Shown piece by piece: positions 23,197 through 27,200 of a DNA stretch of 27,200 bases. Positions within the stretch are counted from its first letter, which is position 1, and each line of letters opens with the position of its first letter. The stretch is from contig USDN01000034.1 in assembly GCA_900553515.1 (NCBI GenBank), positions 1-27,200 of the forward strand. Reading direction: 5' to 3'. A program made the translations under genes and the position numbers. This DNA comes from an uncultured Blautia sp. GTDB lineage: Bacteria; Bacillota; Clostridia; Lachnospirales; Lachnospiraceae. The notes below the pieces were generated by a model. The model saw nothing but the letters and a program-made list of their open reading frames with translations. It did not search any database and was not told the DNA's origin.

Positions 23197-24873
23197 TTAC
23201 TCCTCTGTCTCAGGAAGATTCTGTGTTTCCACCGCGCCTTCTGCGCTTCCTGCATCTCCTTCTACAGATACTACACTGTTGGCAGGTTCTGCCTCATTAT
23301 AGGCAATAGTAATCCTGTCGCCTACGTCATATTTGACGATTCCCAGGAAGTCTGTAATCGGAACATCAAAGATCAGATCGTCATGACCTTCCAGTACAAT
23401 ATAATAATGGGTATTTCCATCGATTACTCCCTGCGCCATACGCTTGATCTCGCCGGTAAGCTTTTTGGTGTTTTCTCCGGCTACTGCCGTGCTGTTTCCC
23501 TTGATCATTTTCAGGTAGGTTTTTTCGCACTGCTTCACTGTATCTCCAATAGCTACATTCTGATACTTCTGAATATTCAGCATGGCATATTTTTTTACCA
23601 GACCTGCATTATCCTTCAGTGCAATGAAATAAGTAGGTTCGTCTGCAATATTCAGAAGAAGAGGGAAGGTTGCCCGGTAGCCCAGATTCTGTACCTGACC
23701 TTCTGCAGATTCCATTGCGGAATACTCTTCTGCCCCCGGTATCTCATAATACTTTGTTTCCTTTGTCCTCTGATTCATCAGAACAAAGCCTACATTAGAA
23801 CGGTCTCCGCTTACAGAGGTTACGCCGGTATATACCCATACGTCGTCATCAATCGCAAGATAATTATAGCCTTCTGTTGTTTTAAGACAGCCCTTCTGTC
23901 CCAGAACACTGTTGATAAATCCGTTGATCAGCGTACCGTGATAGTTGTAAAGCTCGATCAGAAGATCCGCCGGATAAGCACGGTCTACCCATGTAGGGCA
24001 GTCTTTAATCTTATAATCTTTACATTCTCCTGTTACTGCATTACAGAGAACCACTCTTCCAATGGTCTGTCCGCCAAAAAGTCCGATATTGAATTTTTTC
24101 ACAGGACATACCCAGTAAGGCGTTCCTTCTTCATCGATCTCAAAACTCAGCTGGTCAAAAATATACGTCGGGTATTTAAAACGCAGATGCCTGTAGATAT
24201 TCCGGTTAAAATACTCTGCCTGAGAATACCGGATGCCGTCCTTCATCTTTACCAGCTCTGTGTTCTGGGTAGCCATATCAATGGTGATATATGCCGGAAT
24301 ACCCTTGCTCATATTTGTCAGCCACTTAATGGGGCTTGCATACACAAGAGGGGTCACACGAACCGGACGTCCCTTATAGTTGATCTGAGAATAGAGATCG
24401 CTGACCTCAAACTGAGAGACCATATCTACCATACTTCCCATCTTACGGTTGCCAAGAAGGGCTGCAGATTCCTTATCCAGAAGCGGAATCTGGTCATAGC
24501 TGATCTGCTGGATATCCTCTGTAAAATCTCCTGTTTCCGGAACCATCAGATCCCGGTACTTTTTGGCATTAACGATCGGAGAAGAAAGAATACTTCCCAA
24601 AACGTATACAAGAACCAGAAGACCTGCAAATCCCACTCCCAGTTTCAATACCTTAGAATGTCTGATCTCACCGGGAGAGCGTACTCCCTTTTTTCCTGCG
24701 TAAAGCAAAAGTCCGAATACCACAACGGCAATCAGAAATGCCCAGAATCCGCTGGCATGGATATTGATCGCCGGGATCGCTATATAATAGTAAATACCGG
24801 CTGCCAGAAGGATCACCAGCAGCATTAAAAATTTGCCTTTTTTTCTGGAACCGGATGATCTTTTCCTGCTCAT
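23197..24873 (-). CDS. Membrane protein of unknown function with three N-terminal helices
   Basis: This 558-residue protein starts with a Lys/Arg/Ser-rich tail and has three hydrophobic helices at about 14-33, 42-60 and 77-98. A large soluble part of about 460 residues follows. Visible pieces of the soluble part are PVRVTPLVYASPIKWLTN, GIPAYITIDMATQNTELVKM, TPYWVCPVKKFNIGLFGGQT and a late HYYIVLEGHDDLIFDVPITD. Gln/Glu/Ala-rich residues end it (AEGAVETQNLPETEE). The pattern suggests a beta-rich domain outside the membrane, perhaps repeated. I do not recognise a catalytic motif. AAGGAGG lies 8 bases before the ATG. It is convergent with glgB and has its own promoter. Confidence 0.8.
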   Translation of the reverse strand: MSRKRSSGSRKKGKFLMLLVILLAAGIYYYIAIPAINIHASGFWAFLIAVVVFGLLLYAGKKGVRSPGEIRHSKVLKLGVGFAGLLVLVYVLGSILSSPIVNAKKYRDLMVPETGDFTEDIQQISYDQIPLLDKESAALLGNRKMGSMVDMVSQFEVSDLYSQINYKGRPVRVTPLVYASPIKWLTNMSKGIPAYITIDMATQNTELVKMKDGIRYSQAEYFNRNIYRHLRFKYPTYIFDQLSFEIDEEGTPYWVCPVKKFNIGLFGGQTIGRVVLCNAVTGECKDYKIKDCPTWVDRAYPADLLIELYNYHGTLINGFINSVLGQKGCLKTTEGYNYLAIDDDVWVYTGVTSVSGDRSNVGFVLMNQRTKETKYYEIPGAEEYSAMESAEGQVQNLGYRATFPLLLNIADEPTYFIALKDNAGLVKKYAMLNIQKYQNVAIGDTVKQCEKTYLKMIKGNSTAVAGENTKKLTGEIKRMAQGVIDGNTHYYIVLEGHDDLIFDVPITDFLGIVKYDVGDRITIAYNEAEPANSVVSVEGDAGSAEGAVETQNLPETEE

Positions 24874-24939
24874 AAAAAATACCTCCTTATTTTGGGGATA
24901 TCAGCTGCTTTTCCGGCAGTGTACCCAAGGTTGTAGGAT

Positions 24940-24968
24940 ATTGTATCATCTTTGAACAGGAAAGTCAC
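24940..24968 (-). promoter_or_regulatory. Promoter of the three-helix membrane protein gene
   Basis: On the minus strand GTGACT (24963-24968) and TACAAT (24940-24945) have 17-base spacing, about 67 bases before the start codon. The -35 match is only 4 of 6. The same gap (24874-25058) holds an imperfect dyad at 24988-25023 (CAGCC...GGCTG) that may help end the upstream gene. Confidence 0.5.
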
Positions 24969-25058
24969 CTGAAATTGCAATTTTTTACAGCCGCGATATT
25001 CTCAAAAACGAGTATCATGGCTGCCCGATTGATTTTTTATATTATAATCTTTTGTTTC

Positions 25059-26042
25059 CTATCTGTTTTTTTTGATCTTTACAATATTGGCATCTCTGAA
25101 TATTGTTCTGTTATAACCTCTGAAAAATGGACGTCTGTAAGTATTTCCTGCTATATCTAATCTATAGTAACCGCCTCGACGCCCTGTGGTATATAATTTA
25201 TTTTTATAATAATACCACGGTCCGGCAGCTTCACTCTGTGGAATGTAATCAATGATTTTCTGTACTCTTCCATTTCGATATGCATAAACGGAAATACCAT
25301 ATCCATCATATTTAGAAACTGGTCTGAAACCTGCATAAGCTACAATCAAAATCGGTTTTTTCTTCTGTCCGGCATTGACTATTGCATAGTAACGGTTTTT
25401 CAAATTCCTTTTCAGGTATTGTTTATATGCAATGGTAGCCGGATCGCCTTTTCTTACAGTTACTTTGCACTTCGCCGTTACACCGTTTGCTTTTGCACTG
25501 ATCGTCGCAACTCCTGCTCTTTTTGCAGTTACTTTTCCTTTTGATGTAACAGTCGCTACGGACGTATTACTTGACTTCCACACAACTTTTGAAGATGCTC
25601 CCTGAACTGAAGCAGAAAGAGAAGCGGTTTTACTTCCGGAAGTATATAAAGTAACATTGGTTTTGTTAAGTTTAATACTTGGATTTCTAACCTCCACCCT
25701 GCATGTAGCTTTTTGGGAACCAACTTTACAGGTAATAACTGCTGTACCCTTTTTCTTCGCTGTTATTTTTCCTTTGGAGTTAACTGACGCAACAGAACTG
25801 TTTGAAGAACTCCATAATGGTTTTCGAGTTGTTCCTCTTATTGTCGCACGCAATTGCCGGGTTTTTCCCTTAACAACAGAACAAGATGTTTCAGAAAGTC
25901 TTACGGAAATACTGCTCTTTTTTGTAATCTTAATCGTAGATATTGTCAGTGGATGTATTTCCCCTGACGCCGCATGTACAGGTATTGACAAAAGTACTAA
26001 TAAAGCAACTATCAATGAAATTATTATTTTTCTTTTTTTCAT
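25059..26042 (-). CDS. Secreted protein with two bacterial Ig-like (Big_2) domains
   Basis: This 327-residue protein has a signal peptide (1-24, likely cut after VHA before Ala25). Two Big_2 domains follow at about 45-118 and 121-196, each with the typical W(S/K)SSN(S/T)SVA(S/T)V and SKGK(I/V)TAK(K/R) pattern. The C-terminal ~125 residues are Tyr/Arg/Lys-rich (YRNGRVQKIIDYIPQSEAAG, GRRGGYYRLDIAGNTYRRP) and match nothing I recognise. No LPXTG motif or C-terminal anchor is seen, so it is probably released or held by charge. It is very basic, and its codon use is visibly more AT-rich than the operon genes. AAGGAGAAGGGAAC precedes the ATG. It follows the FG-GAP-like gene by 57 bases, probably on one transcript. 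Confidence 0.82.
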   Translation of the reverse strand: MKKRKIIISLIVALLVLLSIPVHAASGEIHPLTISTIKITKKSSISVRLSETSCSVVKGKTRQLRATIRGTTRKPLWSSSNSSVASVNSKGKITAKKKGTAVITCKVGSQKATCRVEVRNPSIKLNKTNVTLYTSGSKTASLSASVQGASSKVVWKSSNTSVATVTSKGKVTAKRAGVATISAKANGVTAKCKVTVRKGDPATIAYKQYLKRNLKNRYYAIVNAGQKKKPILIVAYAGFRPVSKYDGYGISVYAYRNGRVQKIIDYIPQSEAAGPWYYYKNKLYTTGRRGGYYRLDIAGNTYRRPFFRGYNRTIFRDANIVKIKKNR

Positions 26043-26099
26043 GTTCCCTTCTCCTTCATACTAATATTTTATTCCCCATTAAATCCATTCCTTTAATTA

Positions 26100-27029
26100 T
26101 TACAATTTATTTCTTGTTTTCGTATAATCTCTTATTACGCATGTATTACTATAAACACGTCTTGCGTATTTGGTAGTAGCTTTGATCGTAAAAAGATTGG
26201 TTTTGGATTTTCTGTTTGCTGTCATAAAATATGTGTTGCCTGGTCTTGAAAAAGTAGTAAGTACGTGTCTTTTTTTGCTTAAAGAAATACCATATTTATT
26301 CAGTTCCCTTGTTAAAGCTCTGACATAATTACGATCGTTCTGTCTTCCTGACCATTCGTTCTCATAAAGGGCCGTTCCTGATCTAGGGCTATAGTAATCA
26401 ACCGTATTGGCAATTCTGGATGCTGAGATTCTTGAAGATATACGGTAAAGACCAACACCGGATGTATAGCCCGGATCAACAATAGCAGTTTTTACAACAA
26501 ACTGATTCTTACTATTTACAGTGAGTACAATCCATGTACATTTTTGTCCCTGAGAAACTTCAGTACTTTGGTATAAAATATATTTTTTTCCTCCATACTG
26601 ATAAACAAAAGCATGACTCCATGCTCCCATAGCCAGATCTATACCCGTATCTAGTCTTATGTCCTGAACTTTTTTTACAGATGAACCTTTTTTTGTGTAA
26701 AGAGCAAGACGCATGGTTCTCTGATACGCTGGGGAATGACCATATTTTCTTTTTTCCTTTTTTAAATAAAGTACAAGAAGGTCCTTTTTTCTATCGCCAT
26801 TAAAATCGGATTCATAGGTGCTTACAATACCGTTAGTTTTGCACCAGTCTCCCCACCCATATGTAGTTTTTGAACGTAAAGTTTTTCCTGTTGCTGCTAC
26901 TCCCAGCTGTCTGCGCAGGGTTCCACTTATAAAGCGATTATAATTGCCTGCCCCCATAACCGGAATAGCCTGCGTTATACAGATGATAACTGTGAGCAAC
27001 ATACATAAAAGTTTTCTTTTCTTTTTCAT
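26100..27029 (-). CDS. Secreted protein with an FG-GAP/VCBS-like calcium loop
   Basis: This 309-residue protein has a lysine-rich signal peptide (about 1-27, cut near VMGA). One segment, TYESDFNGDRKKDLLVLYLK, contains the DxNGDxxxD loop of FG-GAP/VCBS repeats, which can bind calcium. The rest (YGGKKYILYQSTEVSQGQKC, FVVKTAIVDPGYTSGVGLYR) looks like a beta-rich domain of the kind that reads stored values in surface proteins, but no enzyme motif is seen. It is rich in Lys, Arg and Tyr like its downstream neighbour. There is no cell-wall anchor motif. AGGAGGGGAAGAAT lies before the ATG. Function unknown. Confidence 0.8.
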   Translation of the reverse strand: MKKKRKLLCMLLTVIICITQAIPVMGAGNYNRFISGTLRRQLGVAATGKTLRSKTTYGWGDWCKTNGIVSTYESDFNGDRKKDLLVLYLKKEKRKYGHSPAYQRTMRLALYTKKGSSVKKVQDIRLDTGIDLAMGAWSHAFVYQYGGKKYILYQSTEVSQGQKCTWIVLTVNSKNQFVVKTAIVDPGYTSGVGLYRISSRISASRIANTVDYYSPRSGTALYENEWSGRQNDRNYVRALTRELNKYGISLSKKRHVLTTFSRPGNTYFMTANRKSKTNLFTIKATTKYARRVYSNTCVIRDYTKTRNKL

Positions 27030-27060
27030 ATTCTTCCCCTCCTATTACGATATAGATTAG

Positions 27061-27098
27061 AAAACAGCGTACCATCCTAAATAATGGTAAGCTGTTTT
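27061..27098 (-). promoter_or_regulatory. Inverted repeat at the 5' end of the secreted-protein transcript
   Basis: A 15-bp inverted repeat with one mismatch (27061-27075 with 27084-27098, core TACCAT/ATGGTA, outer AAAACAGC/GCTGTTTT) has an 8-base loop. The predicted transcription start of the secreted-protein unit falls inside its outer arm, so the RNA would start with a shorter hairpin. It could protect the 5' end, act as an operator, or be the terminator of an upstream gene outside the window. Confidence 0.5.
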
Positions 27099-27099
27099 C

Positions 27100-27128
27100 A
27101 TTGTAGCATAGATTATTTTTTTGAACAA
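27100..27128 (-). promoter_or_regulatory. Sigma-A-type promoter of the two secreted-protein genes
   Basis: On the minus strand TTGTTC (27123-27128) and TACAAT (27100-27105) are spaced by 17 bases, about 70 bases before the start codon. It directly precedes the hairpin described above. From 27129 to the window end nothing coding is supported. Confidence 0.6.
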
Positions 27129-27200
27129 TCTGTTTTGCAAAATGACAGCGATGAGGAATAAAATATTTTATTTTTAGCTTATCCTTCACCATTTATGCAT

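Noticed and set aside
24988..25023. Calling the dyad downstream of the Big_2 gene a terminator.
   Set aside because: The stem is interrupted by several mismatches and is followed by an A-run rather than a U-run on the transcribed strand.
27061..27098. Treating the inverted repeat as a plain terminator of an upstream gene.
   Set aside because: A good promoter with 17-base spacing ends directly before it, and no gene end is visible upstream in the window. A terminator role cannot be excluded but is not the first choice.
26938..27192. Small minus-strand frame overlapping the start of the FG-GAP-like gene.
   Set aside because: It runs through the promoter, hairpin and ribosome binding site of that gene and overlaps its signal peptide in another frame. 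No start signal supports it.

Overview
The window looks like the chromosome of a gut Clostridia species, most likely a Lachnospiraceae member (Blautia/Ruminococcus-like). The reasons are moderate-to-low GC, strong AGGAGG ribosome binding sites before almost every gene, BspA-type leucine-rich repeats, Big_2 surface domains, and protein families typical of that group. The taxon is an inference from gene content. No rRNA, tRNA, CRISPR array, insertion sequence or phage gene is visible. No stretch over about 300 bases lacks a gene; the longest gap is 258 bases (17782-18039).

Layout. (1) 1-1530, minus strand: a two-gene unit with a cytoplasmic leucine-rich-repeat protein and the start of a DUF2201-type putative metallopeptidase cut by the window edge. 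(2) 1547-2212, plus: a GNAT acetyltransferase with its own promoter and a terminator shared with the convergent next gene. (3) 2219-6170, minus: a YhcG/DUF1016 PDDEXK nuclease followed by a Tet(M)/EF-G-like GTPase fused to a C-terminal NYN (YacP/Rae1-like) nuclease domain. (4) 6233-16912, minus: a ten-gene operon with a leading GntR regulator gene. In transcription order it encodes a GntR/UTRA regulator, a BMP-type nucleoside-binding lipoprotein, a double ABC ATPase, two permeases, a cysteine hydrolase, a PfkB sugar kinase, a nucleoside phosphorylase, a BtpA-family barrel, an iron alcohol dehydrogenase and a TrpA-like barrel. A paralogous GntR gene with its own terminator lies just upstream (17005-17781). 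(5) 17782-21264: a URO-D-like protein on the plus strand behind a possible mini-ORF leader, convergent with a TetR-PucR regulator pair on the minus strand. (6) 21190-23160, plus: a branching enzyme (GlgB) with promoter and terminator. (7) 23197-27128, minus: a three-helix membrane protein of unknown function and two small, basic secreted proteins.

How the genes work together. The large operon can be read as import of a nucleoside-like compound, phosphorolysis of its glycosidic bond, phosphorylation of a sugar, hydrolysis of an amide, then barrel-enzyme and alcohol dehydrogenase steps on the sugar fragment. The gene set matches no nucleoside pathway I recognise, and it is the best candidate here for an undescribed system. 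Short elements (TGATAACA and GACA[T/G]GATAAGGA) recur in the leaders of the two GntR genes, and TGATAACA also occurs before the lipoprotein gene, suggesting one regulatory circuit. The GTPase-NYN fusion is the second notable item, because it would join a ribosome-acting factor to a nuclease domain whose known relative cuts mRNA on the ribosome.
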